Source: Pleurodeles waltl
Taxonomy: Eukaryota > Chordata > Amphibia > Caudata > Salamandridae
Direction of reading: 5' to 3'
Length of the DNA: 64,000 nt
Assembly: GCF_031143425.1 (NCBI RefSeq)
Contig: NC_090445.1
Coordinates: forward strand, 1,582,848,444 to 1,582,912,443
Part shown: positions 1 to 10,822 of the stretch, in pieces
How the letters are laid out: every line of letters begins with the position of its first letter
Position numbering within the stretch: the stretch's first letter is position 1
The notes under the pieces: model-generated
Told to the model about the DNA's origin: nothing
Database searches by the model: none
Seen by the model: only the letters and a program-made list of their open reading frames with translations
Program-made: the position numbers and the translations under genes

Positions 1-576
1 TTTTTGTTTTCAGCAGTGTTGTGTAGAAGTAATCAAGGACTCATTGTATTGTATTGCAGTATATGTACACATTTTATGATCACAGAATGATTCTGAGCTA
101 AATTGATGGTATATTGCAGATTATGAATACAGGAAGAAGAAAACGGATTAACCTAGAAAACTTGTTTAGTGAAGACCTGATACTTGATTTTCTAAAATCT
201 TACTAAAGCACTTACTTAGGTATTAGTGCGATCCATTCTATGTTATATGTATTTGTGAAAATTACCTGTGGAAGGAACTCTCTTGCATTTATTTCAGAAG
301 TATTTCATAACTGTTCAGTATACCAGTACCTAAAGAAAGGGAGAAAGGGCATTAGGTAACTATAGCTTTGCATACTTAAATTAGGAACAGTGTTTATCTA
401 AGTATTTCATACTAAGGCTGTTCTTAAATTTTGTACAGATACCTGAGAACACCCGATAGCGCACAGGGAAGGTCTGGTCCTGATCAAGGTTCATCCTTTC
501 ATCCCCGTGGATCAGACGTAACTTCTTGAGTCCACTTAGTTCATAGGGAAGCTGGGAACCATCGTTGTGTTCATTT
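1..576. other. AT-rich DNA with nothing recognised
   Basis: No reading frame, terminal repeat or known motif could be supported here. The stretch is AT-rich and ends directly at the tail of the L2-like LINE. I looked for a continuation of the retroviral pol region that resumes on the far side of that LINE (an RNase H or RT motif on the plus strand) and did not find one, so the relation between this flank and the retrovirus remnant is unresolved. Confidence 0.5.
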
Positions 577-797
577 CAATCAATCAATCAGAAATTTGTA
601 GAGCGCACTACTCACCTGTGAGGATCTCAAGGCGCTGAGGTGGGGGGGAGGGCAGTGGGGTGCTGCAACTGATCAAACAGCCAGGTCTTGAGAAGTTTCC
701 TGAAGGTAAGGAGGTCTTTGGTCTGATGCAGGTGGGTGGGAAGAGTGTTCCACGTCTTGGTGGCGAGGTGCATGAATGATCTGCCGCCGGTTTTAGT

Positions 798-1382
798 TCA
801 ATGGACGCGTGGGACAGTTGCGAGGGCGAGGTCGGCGGAGCGAAGATGCTGGGTCGGAGTGTAGAAGGAGAGCCGTCTGTTGAGGTATTCTGGTCCGGTG
901 TTGTGCAGTGCTTTGTGAGCTTGGGTGAGGAGTTTGAAGGTGATTCTTTTGTTGACTGGAAGCCAGTGCAGGTCTCTCAGATGGCCTGTGATGTGGCAGT
1001 GGCGGGGGATGTCCAGGAGGAGGCGTGCAGAGGTGTTCTGGATGCGTTGCAGCCTCTTCTGTAGTTTGCCCGTGGTTCCTGCTTGAAGGGCATTGCTGTA
1101 GCCCAGTTTGCTGCTTATGAGGGTGTGGGTGACTGTTCTGGTTTTGGTGTGGATCCATTTGTAGATCTTTCGGAGAATGCAGAGGGTGTTGAAGCAGGAG
1201 GAGGAGATTGCGTTGAGTTGCTCGGTCATGGATAATGAGGAAGCCAAGATGAATCCTAGGTTGTGTGCGTGGTCGGCGGCAGTCGGAGTGGCTCCAAGAG
1301 AGGCAGGCCACCAGGAGTGGGGCCGAAGATGAGGACTTTCTTCTTGTCGGAATTGAGTTTGAGGCAGCTGTTTTTCGTCCAT
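798..1382 (-). pseudogene. L2-like ORF2: C-terminal region after the RT
   Basis: A 194-residue frame. It matches the C-terminal region of L2/CR1-clade polymerases: a hydrophobic start after the RT thumb, LISSKLGYSNAL, LQRIQNTSARLLL, and the hallmark LHWLPVNKRITFKLL followed by YLNRRLSFY. It follows the YADD segment in a different frame, so a further indel lies near 1,260-1,380. It lies upstream of the 3' stem at 600-640, in the expected order. Confidence 0.85.
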
Positions 1383-2348
1383 TCAGTGATTGACTTAATT
1401 CCTTCGTTGAGGTTGGTCTTGGTGGGGTCCTTGGTGAGGGAGAGGATCAGCTGGGTGTCATCGGCATATGAGATGATGTTGAGGTGGTGGGATCGGGTGG
1501 TGTTAGCGAGCGGGCCATGTAGACGTTGAAGAGGGTCGGGCTGAGGGACGAACCCTGTGATACGCCCCAGATGATTTTGGTGGCCTCCGAGCGGAATGGG
1601 GGGAGGCGGACTCTCTGGGTTCTGCCGGTAAGAAAGAAGGTGACCCAGTCCAGGGCACTGTTGTGGATTCCTGCATTGCTGAAGCATGAGCATAGGGTAT
1701 GGTGGCAGACGGTGTCGAACGCGGCCGAGAGGTCCAGGAGGATGAGGGCTGTGGTTTCGCCATTGTCCAGTATTGTTCTGATGTCGTCGGTGGCGGCATT
1801 GAGGGCAGTTTTGGTACTGTGGTTGCTGTGGAATCCGGATCGGGAAGGGTCCAGAGTGCGGTCCTCCTCGAGGAAGCAGGTTAGTTGTCTGTTGACGGCC
1901 TTCTTGATGACTTTTGCAGGGAGGTAGTCTGGAAATTCTTGAGGTCCTTTGGGTCCGTTTTCCGAGGAGGGCGTTGATCTCGGCATGTTTCCAGCTCTTC
2001 GGGAAGGTGGTGGACTCAAAGGAGCTGTTAATGATCTTCCGTAGTTGGGGTGAGATGACGGAGCTTGCTTTGTTCAGGATGTGGTGAGGGCAGGGGTCAG
2101 ATGGTGAGCCGGAGTGGATTGTGGTCATGATTTCGATGGTGTTGTTGTCATTGATGGGGGTCCAGGAGAGCAGGAGTTTGGTCGGAGGTGAATCTGTGGT
2201 GTTGGTGATTGCTGGAGTGGGTCTGGGTGCTGAAGCTGTCGTGGATGTCTGCAATCTTGCGGTGGAAGTAGGAGGCTAGGGAGTCGCAGAGGTCTTGAGA
2301 TGGTGGGATGTTGTTGGCATTGGAGCTGGGGTTGGAGAGTTCCTTCAC
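1256..2348 (-). pseudogene. L2-like ORF2: reverse transcriptase domain, frameshifted
   Basis: The RT domain is spread over overlapping minus-strand frames. At 2,019-2,254 lies the entry motif of L2/CR1-type RTs (SGSPSDPCPHHI, then SFESTTFPKSWKHAEI). At 1,447-1,960 the frame changes and gives NRQLTCFLEE, SGFHSNHSTKTAL, the first catalytic Asp in LILLDLSAAFDTV, and GVSQGSSLSPTLFNVYM. At 1,256-1,500 the frame changes again and gives the catalytic YADD in IISYADDTQLILS and WTKNSCLKLNSDKK. Each motif is well kept, so the copy was functional once and was broken by a few small indels. Confidence 0.85.
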
Positions 2349-2473
2349 GATGTTGATAAGCTCCTTGAGGCTGTGTGCGTTTTTGTTGAATCAGTCTTTG
2401 AAGGCGGTTCTCTTCGCGGTTTGGATGAGTTGGTGGCGTATGCGGATGGCGTTTTTGAAGACTGTGTGGTTGT

Positions 2474-4192
2474 TCAGAGTCTGCTCTTGGCGCCACTTTC
2501 TTTCAAGTCTGCGGTAGGTTTGCTTAGATTCGAGGAGGTCGGCGGTAAGCCAGAAGGCCCTTCTCTCGGTGCGTCTGTTGGAGGGATTTTTGATCGGGCG
2601 AGAGTATTGGCATAGGTGTCGATCCATTGCCTGAAGTTGCGGGCAGCTCCGTCAGTGTCAATGGTGTCGATTGGTGGGTTCCGGAAGAGGGTCGCGATGA
2701 GTTGGTCTTCAGTGACCTTGTTCCTATTGCGGTGGGGGATCCGTTGTGGGTGGTGGTGTGTTGTGGGTTTCTTGAAGGAGAAGTGGATGCAGCGGTGATC
2801 TATCCAGTCGAGATCTGTGGTGTGGCTAAATGAGACATGATTGCTGGTGTAAAAAACAGGGTCAAGTGTGTCTCCTGCGGAGTGGGTTAGTGTCATGCCG
2901 AGCTGTTTGAGGCCAAGGTTGGAGAGGTTGCCAAGCAGGGTGGCCGTGTTGTTGTCTTTGGTGTTCTCGAGGTGGAAGTTTAAGTCCCCTAGGAATATGT
3001 AGTCAGTGGATGCGAGAGCGTGCATGCTGATGACGTCAGTGATGGAGTCGAAGAACTGCTGTCGGGGGTCGGGTGGCCTGTAGTCGAGGGTCCCTCGGAG
3101 GGTGGTTTTTGGGTCAGTGTGGATCTGGAAGTGCAGATGTTCAGTGGTGCTGAGGGTGCTTTCAGTGCTGATCGTGATCCTGAGGGTGTTCTTGTGGATG
3201 ATGGCAATGCCTCCTCCTGGTTTGTTGGGGCGGTCTCTGTGGGTTAACTTGTAGCAGCTGCCCGGGATGGCTATGGTGATTTCAGGCACTGAGGAGGGGT
3301 TCATCCAGGACTCGGTCAGGAAGGAGACGTCTGGGGAGGCTGAGTCAAGTAGATTCCATAGCTCTACTGTGTGCTTCTGGACAGAGCAGGTGTTGAGGAG
3401 GATACATCTAAGATGGTTGCGTCTTGCCTTGGTGGGTGGGTCGTTGCCATGGAGGCTGGTGAAGGTGCAGTTCCGGCAGGAGAAGGGTCCACGGGTGGTC
3501 AGCGGGGAGGCTTGAAGGCAGGCGGGAGAGCGGCCGGTGTTGAGGACGCAGAGGGTGGTGTTGTCGTTCTGAAGACATGCATGATGGCGGTGGGTGGGAC
3601 GAGAGCCAGGAGTTCTGGCGCTGGGTGCGGTCCAGGTGCAGATGGGCGCAGACAGGCTTTCCTTTGGCGCGCCAGCAGGGCGGCCACGCAGCTCTGCCAT
3701 TAAGTAGGGAGGTGGGGGGAGGAGAGGACAGCTGGGAGGCAGGAGTGGGGGTGAAAAATAGCACGAAAAAGGGGGCAGGGCCGCGGGGCAGCAGGGGCGG
3801 GAGTGCAGCACGAGAGAGAGAGTAGGGATGCGGGGCTGCAGGAGCAGCAGCAGCAGCAGGGGAGAGAGAGAGGGGGAGAGCGAAGTGAGAGAGAGAGCAG
3901 AGTGAGAGAAAAACGGGAAAGAGTGAGCACAAAAAAAGGAGCACAAAAAGGGACAGACAGAGGTGAAAGCGGAACGGAGGGCAAAGCAGAAAATGGGAGG
4001 AGAGAGGCAGAGGACCAAAAGGATCACAACAAGTGATAGACACAGGACTGAAGCAGACCGGAGGGCAGAAAAAATAGGAGGAGAGAGGCAGAGGGCAAAA
4101 GGAGCACAGCAGGGACGGACACAGAAGTGCAGCAGAATGGAGGGCAAGCAGAAAAAGGAGGAGAGAGGCAGCGGGCAGACTAGTGGGAACAA
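2474..4192 (-). pseudogene. L2-like ORF2: low-complexity leader and APE endonuclease
   Basis: A 572-residue open frame. The first roughly 170 residues are Leu/Pro/Ser/Cys-rich low complexity, translated from the polypyrimidine leader, and are probably not real protein. The second half is an AP-endonuclease-like domain. It contains LNTCSV near its start, FLTESW, a Gly-Gly-Gly-Ile-Ala-Ile segment, GDLNFHLEN, and the late DWIDH that matches the usual S/W-D-H motif. This domain nicks target DNA and primes reverse transcription. The frame runs out after the endonuclease, and the protein continues in another frame at 2,391-2,627 (linker with LLESKQTYRRLERKWR), so at least one indel lies near 2,480-2,530. 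The true start is unknown. Confidence 0.8.
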
Positions 4193-4429
4193 AGAGCTCT
4201 CCCACTAGACACCAGGGATGAGGCGCAGGCAAGAGCCTGTGGGTGGAGCAGGGCCTCAAACTCCTGACAGGAGTCAGGAGTTCAGAGGAGCGAGGGGTGA
4301 GGGGCTCTACATACCAGGTGGAGCCACGGGAGGCAGAGCAGTGCACTGACCAGGTCATTGGTATTGCAGGTCATTTTACTCTTGCAGAAGGATAATCCTA
4401 ACACCACTTAAGTGCTCAAAACATTCCTT

Positions 4430-6165
4430 TTGCTACCATTCCAGGAGTGAGTGATCTTCTGATACCCAACCAAGACCGCAGGTTGCAATTAATTAAAACA
4501 GAAGATGAGGGTGTAGCATCTGTTCATGCAGGTGTGGTGGCAGCAGTCGTCCTGCTACAAGAACGCTATTGGTGGTGTGGTCTGAACAAGCAGATGAAGC
4601 AATCTGTTCTTAGTTGTGACATTTGCCAGCAAATTAAAGGTTCCGCCATTTCACGCTCACCACACACACCCTTCTTAGTCTCAAACGAACCTCTCCAAAG
4701 TGTATATCTAGACCATTGCAGCCCTCTAAATTTGGATGGTGCATTCAATTTCATTCTACTTGCTGTAGATTCTTGCTCCAGATTCATCAGGATGTGGCTA
4801 CAGTGATCCGCTGATGCTCGCAGTGTTATTAAAGATGTGCAAGTCTTTATTGAGACATATGCAGTAGCTGCATTCCACTCAAACTAGAGCCCTGCTTTTG
4901 CCTCTAAAGTTTACAGGGATACCAAGGGAACCCTGGATGTAGCTGTGCATTATTCCTCATCATATCATCCTGGGGGACATTTGATAGTGGAAGGGAAAAG
5001 CTGAGACTTAAGCAATACTTAACAGCTAGAGTATTCAGGTCATAGCTGGATCTATCACCTAACAGAGTCTAGAGAACATTAAACAATCTGCCTAAATGAT
5101 CTTTGGTGGCCGGACCCTATACAAGGTCCTGTTTGGCATCTAGATCTATGTTCCAGATCTTGTTGGTCCTTGCGCGGTGGTGGCAGACACACATGAATGA
5201 ACATTTCACTATCTGACAGGAACTCCAAGACTTCCGGGATGAGCATTCAAATAAATGTTCTGCCACTGATGGAGTAAAGAAGCAAACAGCACCATCTGGC
5301 TGGATTCCAAAAGTTGGGAATTTAGGGACATATTTACAAGCAGCTTGCACAGCTGGTGTGTCACATTTTGATGCACTGACAGCACAGGCTGCAGGCCTAT
5401 AGCTACAAGGCCACGCAAAGCCACTTTGTCTAGCTTTTCATGACCTTGTAGATATTTAGTAAGGCAATGCACTGCAGTCGCTGAATTGCCTTACTATGCA
5501 TCAAAGATGCATTCAGTGGGTGTTGCATTGGGTTTTCCCATGCAACATCAATGGATTTTGATACATTCCCAGATTTACAAGGATTTGTAAACCTGGGAAT
5601 GCATCAAAAGCCTATGCCTACCCCGGGGATGCATAATGAGGTGAAATAATTTTTTTCCCCTCATTTCTTAACTCTTTCTATGTGTGCTGCATTCTGAGCA
5701 CACGTAGAAGGAAGAAAACACCTCCATTTATTGCTTTTGTGCAGGAAGGTGTCCTTTCCTGCACAAAAACAATAATTCATACAACACAGACACCCTTGCA
5801 CCATAGTGCAAGGGTGCCTGCATTGGTGCATGGCTGCCATTTGTGCAAAGCGCAGTGGAAGAGAACAGGAATGCACTGCATCTTACAGATATGGTACATT
5901 CCTGCCCTTTTCTTTTGATGCAGGGCATCAACATAGCCGTGGGGCGGTGCTCTGTGTCACAACATTGTAAATATGCCCCTTAGTTCAAGAGAAGATTGCA
6001 GTAAGGAAGGAGTTTGGCCCATCATACCATGCACCGGTGCCAGTCCTTGGAATTCAAAGTACCAGAACTGTGATTTTGCCACCGCTTGCTGGTTGTAAAG
6101 ACAAATGTTTTGTCTCTATTGATCAAGTAAAATTGCATCATGTGGCCAATCCTACACAGTAGACC
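4430..6165 (+). pseudogene. Retroviral (possibly foamy-like) integrase, degenerate
   Basis: The frame at 4,447-4,806 carries a zinc-binding integrase N-domain (RRLQLIKTEDEGVASVH followed by G, RYWW, then CDICQQIK) and the start of the catalytic core (SVYLDHCSPLNL with its Asp, then LLAVDSCSRF). A TGA closes the frame at 4,807. Related sequence continues through further stops: SYHPGGHLIVEG (about 4,963-4,998) corresponds to the late core with its Glu, and GGRTLYKVLFG (about 5,103-5,135) to the downstream helix. After a nested MITE (5,325-5,979), the C-terminal domain resumes with FVSIDQVKLH near 6,110. The zinc-finger spacing and the C-terminal strand fit retroviruses, and together with the envelope-like region downstream they suggest a spumavirus-like lineage. 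Ty3-like integrase is the alternative. RT and RNase H are not seen upstream. Confidence 0.6.
5325..5979. mobile_element. 655-bp MITE with GGGRCATATTTACAA inverted ends, TTA duplication
   Basis: The ends are inverted copies of GGG(A/G)CATATTTACAA, flanked by TTA at 5,322-5,324 and 5,980-5,982. Removing the element and one TTA joins the two integrase fragments in the same frame, which proves it is an insertion. A TTA duplication and ends starting GGG suggest a non-autonomous PIF/Harbinger element. The inside contains smaller inverted repeats (for example around a TGCACCATAGTGCA core at about 5,808-5,822) and no coding capacity. A shorter relative lies at about 18,535-18,805. Confidence 0.75.
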
Positions 6166-6540
6166 ACAAGGACCCCTGGGAGGTTTCTTAACACCTTTCA
6201 TTACCTTACAGGAAATACCTCTTCAACTATTAAACAACAACAATATTTCCCCTCAACACCCGTCCCCCCCCCCAGCAGGGGAGGGCGGAGAATGAACTTT
6301 GGAGGATTCGAGCTACTGCAGCAAATGTAAGAACACATCAGACTAAGTCACAGTTTTCTACTTCTACTCACAGCAACAGAGTTGTTTATGATGAACCACA
6401 TTTGGAGGTGTCTATCAGTTCTCCTTCACCTGTTGGGGCTTCTGTTTTCACATAGACTGCTTCTTGCTATTTTGTCAAAATTGAATACTTCTTTACTGAT
6501 TCTTCTCATACTTCGCCACATGATATACATGATTTATTCA
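6166..6540 (+). other. Integrase-envelope junction of the retrovirus remnant, no usable frame
   Basis: This stretch lies between the C-terminal integrase strand and the first envelope-like segment. It has a short C-run (6,266-6,276) and many stops in all frames. By position it should hold the end of pol and the start of env, but I could not recognise either with confidence. Confidence 0.3.
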
Positions 6541-6971
6541 CTGGTTTAAATGCACTTATCGGATCCGTCCATGGTCCTATTTGTGGATTACACTTTTATT
6601 ACTTTCCCTGCTTTTATGGATTGGATTTGTGACAGTTTTCTTCTTGTTTATAAATGGACATTATCTTCCAGAACACTCTGCTGTTGAACTGGTAGCAGGG
6701 GTATTGAAACCTCACTCGTCTTCTCACAAAGTGCGAAGAGACCTGTCCCTTGTGAACATTTCAGCTTTTTTTCAGTTTCTGATAGAATTGTATGGGATAA
6801 GCATCCTTAGGATATTTTTGGTCCTACAGAGACTATACCAATTCCTTATGTTTTTAAAGTTGCAATGGATAACGTAATAACCCCAGGTAAAATTTCGGAT
6901 GAATGGGACATTAAAGCAATGAGTTCAATGGTATCTGAACTTGAATATTATACTGTATTTGAAAGTGAGGC
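6541..6971 (+). pseudogene. Envelope-like region, 5' part, interrupted by the Gypsy element
   Basis: Two overlapping frames appear. One (6,581-6,877) begins with a long hydrophobic segment that could be a signal anchor. Another (ending at 6,971) carries VAMDNVITPGKISDEWDIKA and an acidic, Tyr-rich run. The second frame continues beyond the Gypsy insertion at 11,054. The position directly after integrase, a hydrophobic segment near the start, and extracellular-type sequence further on fit a retroviral envelope precursor. I do not recognise the surface domain itself, so the assignment depends on the transmembrane-subunit features at 12.2-13.4 kb. Confidence 0.4.
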
Positions 6972-7202
6972 TGTAGAAATGAGTCCAGCGGATGTTTGTA
7001 TCAGGATACTCTTTATTAAGTCCAGGATAGTTATCTCATCCACAAAGATTGGTCCAACAGCTCTCATCACATCTTCCTCCTTCCATCTCCCTTCCAGTCT
7101 GCCTCAGACTAGAATCCCAAGACCCTAACATTCCCAGAACAAGAGACATTCCATAACAAGAGATGGAAGGGGTGCATACATTGTATATGAAGATACCACA
7201 CA
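6972..7202 (-). repeat. 3' LTR of the Gypsy element (231 bp)
   Basis: On the plus strand it begins TGTAGAAATG and ends CCACACA, so it has TG...CA ends. It matches the LTR at 10,823-11,053 with no difference seen. On the minus strand it carries AATAAA (plus coordinates 7,012-7,017), a plausible polyadenylation signal. It is preceded, in element order, by a purine-rich tract at 7,203-7,216. Confidence 0.95.
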
Positions 7203-7216
7203 CCTTCCCCCCAAAG
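7203..7216 (-). promoter_or_regulatory. Polypurine tract of the Gypsy element
   Basis: The minus strand reads CTTTGGGGGGAAGG directly before the 3' LTR. A purine run at this place is the standard primer for plus-strand DNA synthesis in LTR retrotransposons. Confidence 0.8.
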
Positions 7217-7291
7217 AAATAAAGAATACAGAAAACAAACCGAATACATGAAACTATATACATATTCATAATAATATAAAACAAAACTACA

Positions 7292-10099
7292 TCAAGAAAA
7301 CAACTTGGAACAAGAATAAGGGTTACATATAGAAAAATCAAGCAAATTTTTTTTTAAAATAACAACACGACTGAGATTCCAAATTCTCCCATCGCTAACT
7401 TTTACAGCATTTTTGAACAATTTAATTACTCTGAACGGGCCCCAGAACTTGTTCCCACTTTTGCCTAATATGGGTTTCTTGACCAAAACGTTGTCTCCAA
7501 TCTCAACCTTCACAGCACATGCACGTTTCGTTTTATCAAAATATTATTTCCTCTTTTCCACAGATTTCTTTTCATACATCCTTCCACGCTCATCTTGAGA
7601 CCAAGAGACAGCTTTATCCTTATCCCCAGTGACCCAACCAGGAACAAGCATAGTATTAGCCTTTCTGCCTCTGAACAACTCAAAAGGAACAGCTCCTGTG
7701 GATGAATGTGGAGTAAAGCGGTAAGCTATCAGAAATTTCTTTAAGCCTTCTTTCCAACATCTTCCTGCTGCCACTTCCAACTGCACACACTCCTTTACGC
7801 ACTTGTTGAATCTCTCAACAATACCATTCCCTTCGGGATGATACAGCGAGCATAACTTGTGTTTAATCCCCAACTTCTTTAGATAATCTTCCATTTCTTT
7901 GGATACAAATTGCGGACCATTGTCTGTTAGCATAGCATTGGGGAAACCTTCTCGTGCAAAAATTTATTCGAGCAAACTAATTATCCTTTTGGTCTCGACA
8001 CTATTGAGTAAACCAATTTCCACCCACCTAGAAAATTGATCAACCAAAACTAAGACATAACTACTCCCTCCTTTACTATAGATGGGTCCCACAATATCCA
8101 TGGCCACAACATCCCACGGTCTGTTTGACGGACTCCTTATACCCATCGAAGGCACTCTCATTTTATAGATCTTATCGCTGTTGCAACAGTCAGGACAATC
8201 CCTGATCACTCTTTCTATACTTAAATCCATACCTGGCCACCAATAGTTCATACGAATCCTAGCTTTGGTTTTACTAATGCCCTGATGTCTAGTATGTCCT
8301 AGTTGAATGACTTTCTCAATCAAAGAACTTGGTACCACTAACCTTCCACCTCGAAACAATAATTCTTCAGAAAAAGACAATTCATCTTTTACCTTCCAAA
8401 ATCCCTTCAAAACCTCAGAATTTCTTAAACTTTCAAAATTCCACTTGTTCTTAAGGAAACCGCATACACTCTGTAGAATTGGATCATTGGCAACTGCCTG
8501 CACCCATTCATCCTGACCAATAACTCCTTCTGTAACACTACACACACTGAAATTTTCTTCTTGCTTATTACACTTTTCTTCCTCTGAAATTGATGTAAGT
8601 CTGGACAAGCAATCAGCAGTGTTATTGTACGCCCCAGGAACATAAAACATTCTGAAATTGAAATCCTGAAGATTAACAACCCACCTACTTATTCTGGAAG
8701 AAATTTGATCGAGCCCTTTTCTCATGAAAACTTCAATCAAAGGTTTGTGATCAGTATAGACATGGAAGAGTCTTCCCCACACAAAATTCTTGAATTTGTT
8801 AATAACCCAAGAAACTCCTAGTGCTTCTTTTTCAATAGTAGAGTAGTTCACCTCTGAACCTCTCAAAGTTCGTGAACAGTACACAACAGGCTTCCACTCA
8901 TCCCTTTCTCCTTTCTGTAAAAGGACACCTCCCAAACCTCTAGTGCTTGCATCTGTCATAATGACACACAAGTCATTAGGATTGAAAGATTTTAAACAAC
9001 TCACATTGGATAATTCATTTTTAACAACTTTAAACTCGCTCTCACACTTCTCACTCCATATATATTCTACACCCTTTTTTAGCAACTTACGCATATTATC
9101 AGTCTTGGAAGCAAGATTGGGAAGAAACTTTCCATGAAATTCAACCATACCAAAGAAAGCTTTCAACTCTTCTTTGTTCTCTGGTGAGTGTAGATTCAAG
9201 ATATTCTCAATCAGGTCCCGTTTTGGGTACAACCCAGAAGAAGTAATTTTATGTCCCAAATATTCTATTTCCTCTTTACCAAAATGACACTTACTAAGCT
9301 TCAATGTAAGTCCATGATCCCTCAAGATACTCAAAACCTTTTTAACTCTCTTTTCATGTTCCTCCTTAGTTCGTCCAAAAAACAGGATATCATCCTGAAA
9401 ATATCTTACACCTTCCTCAGAACCAAACAAATCATGCATTAATCGCTGAAACACCGAAGCAGCCGATACTAGCCCAAAAGGCATCCTAACAAACCTAAAT
9501 GTTCCAAAAGGTGTGATAAATGTGGTGAGGTCCCTCGAATCTACATGGAGCATCACTTGATGATAAGCCGAAGCCAAATCTAGAGTGCTGAAATACTTAG
9601 CCCCATGCAACAAAGACACCATTTCCGTGATATTAGGAAGAGGAAACAGATCACTCACAACATCCTTGTTGAGATTCCTCAGGTCAACGCAGAGTCTGAT
9701 CTCACCAGAGGATTTGCGTGCGACAACTATGGGAGAGACCCATTCTGAGGCTTCAACCGGTTCTATGATGCCACTCTGACATAACTTGTGCAATTCTTTC
9801 TCTACATCATCTCTCACCGATATAGGTATAGGTCGTACTTTACACGCTACTGGTACAGCATTTTCTTTGAGTTTGATACAATGTACATATTTAGTGAGAC
9901 ACCCCAATGAGTCTTTGAACACATTATTGAATTCATGTACAAAGTTTGGTATACCCTTCTCATAGACATCAGCAGAAGTTTCACCCACAGTATTAACACT
10001 TTTCATAAAATCATTCCTCAGCAATACAGGTGTTGGATTGTTTGGATCCAAAATAACTTTGAGATCCTTCTGAAACAGTGGGTTCACTGTAAGGATTTC
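7292..10099 (-). pseudogene. pol: Gypsy pol: reverse transcriptase, RNase H and integrase with two in-frame stops
   Basis: Three open segments lie in one frame: 7,964-10,087 (707 aa), 7,544-7,933 and 7,292-7,513. They are separated only by TAA codons at 7,964-7,966 and 7,544-7,546 (plus coordinates). RT motifs in order are IIEPVEASEWVSPIV, FSTLDLASAYHQV, FVRMPFGLVSA and the catalytic YFQDDILFFG. RNase H follows (DASTRGLGGVL, YSTIEKEALG, YTDHKPL). Integrase has the zinc motif (HTRHQG, then CPDC), the core (VAMDIVGPI, LTDNGPQF, YHPEGNGIVERF) and a GPF-type tail (KFWGPFRVIKL). The first codon of the open segment is GTG, and an in-frame TAG lies just upstream (10,100-10,102), so the frame lacks a normal start and has lost protease. 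Both stops could come from CAA by one C-to-T change. Confidence 0.9.
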
Positions 10100-10129
10100 C
10101 TAGATTGGCTTGAAACAACTGTCGAAGGT

Positions 10130-10803
10130 TTCTGCGGTTAATATGCCCAAGGGACCGCCCTGAACACTTCGTGTCGATTGAATACGGTAAGCAATTTATG
10201 ATAGAGTGCGCTTTGTTTGTAAAAGCTCTCCACTCAATGTCCAGCGCAAACGAAATGTTACAAGCGCTCACGGTTGAATGCGCGCTCCGCTCCAAAACAC
10301 AGCGCGTGAGAGATAAGACAAGTGCTCACGGCTGTATGCGCGCTAAGTTCAACACATACAGAGCGTGATGAATGCGACCAGCGCTCGCGCCTGCAGTGCA
10401 GTTCAAAAGTACACAAACGTCCAGTGGATGCACGCGTTTTACTCAAAGTGTGTATTCCATAAAAAACTAATACAACACACCTTAGAAGTGTGTAATTAAA
10501 GTCCTGTCACATCATCTTCCTTGTACAAATATATATATATATATTTTTTTTTTCCCTTGTTTTAAAAAAAGCAAATTAGCTTACAGAACTTACAAGGAAA
10601 GACTTACAGTTGCAAATTCTATTCAGGATTGTGATGAGCTTAAAAAAAAACTGTAGAATCCTTCTCACCTCCTCATGTATATTTCCATTTTGATAACTCG
10701 ATCCCAAAAGATACTCCAGACTAAAAAAAAAAAAATAGAGAGACCAACCGACATTGGAGCTCCAATGTAGCCAACTGTTGCGTTGAGATATCCTAACAAA
10801 TGT
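10130..10803 (-). other. Gypsy 5' leader with imperfect CpG-rich tandem repeats, gag absent
   Basis: About 0.7 kb between the primer-binding site and pol. From about 10,190 to 10,440 it holds imperfect repeats of roughly 60-70 bp, visible as recurring GCGCTCACGGTTGAATGCGCG-like blocks (10,264-10,284; 10,323-10,343). The short minus frames here translate this repeat (SAHSTVSACNISFAL and SAHTAVSTCLISHAL) and are not gag. The part next to the LTR (10,500-10,800) is A/T-rich with long A and T runs. No capsid or zinc-knuckle motif is present. Confidence 0.7.
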
Positions 10804-10821
10804 ATCCCACCCTCGTCGCCA
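10804..10821 (-). promoter_or_regulatory. Primer-binding site matching tRNA-Ser(GCT)
   Basis: One base inside the 5' LTR, the minus strand reads TGGCGACGAGGGTGGGAT. This is complementary to the 3' end of vertebrate tRNA-Ser(GCT) including its CCA, as I recall that tRNA, with one mismatch in 18. It marks the LTR at 10,823-11,053 as the 5' LTR and fixes the minus orientation independently of the pol frame. Confidence 0.85.
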
Positions 10822-10822
10822 G

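Larger units (their letters stand above)
577..4360 (-). mobile_element. L2-clade LINE retrotransposon, near full length, degenerate
   Basis: A non-LTR retrotransposon lying in minus orientation. Its 3' end is at 577-640, where the minus strand reads GTGAGTAGTGCGCTCTACAAA followed by a short ATTG tail. This is the 3' stem and tandem-tetranucleotide tail typical of L2-like LINEs in fish and amphibians. Going 5' along the minus strand come the conserved C-terminal region, the RT domain, an APE-type endonuclease, and a leader about 0.5 kb long that is strongly purine-rich on the plus strand (about 3,830-4,200). The protein is split over several frames by indels, so this copy cannot be active. The 5' boundary near 4,360 is placed where retroviral integrase sequence resumes and is accurate only to a few tens of bases. 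No convincing target duplication was found. Confidence 0.85.

Noticed and set aside
801..2615. Several plus-strand frames across the first LINE
   Set aside because: They are complements of the L2-like coding sequence, which has clear RT and endonuclease motifs on the minus strand.
3408..4358. 316-codon minus-strand frame next to the L2 endonuclease
   Set aside because: Translates the same polypyrimidine leader in another frame; Leu/Pro/Cys/Ser low complexity with no domain.
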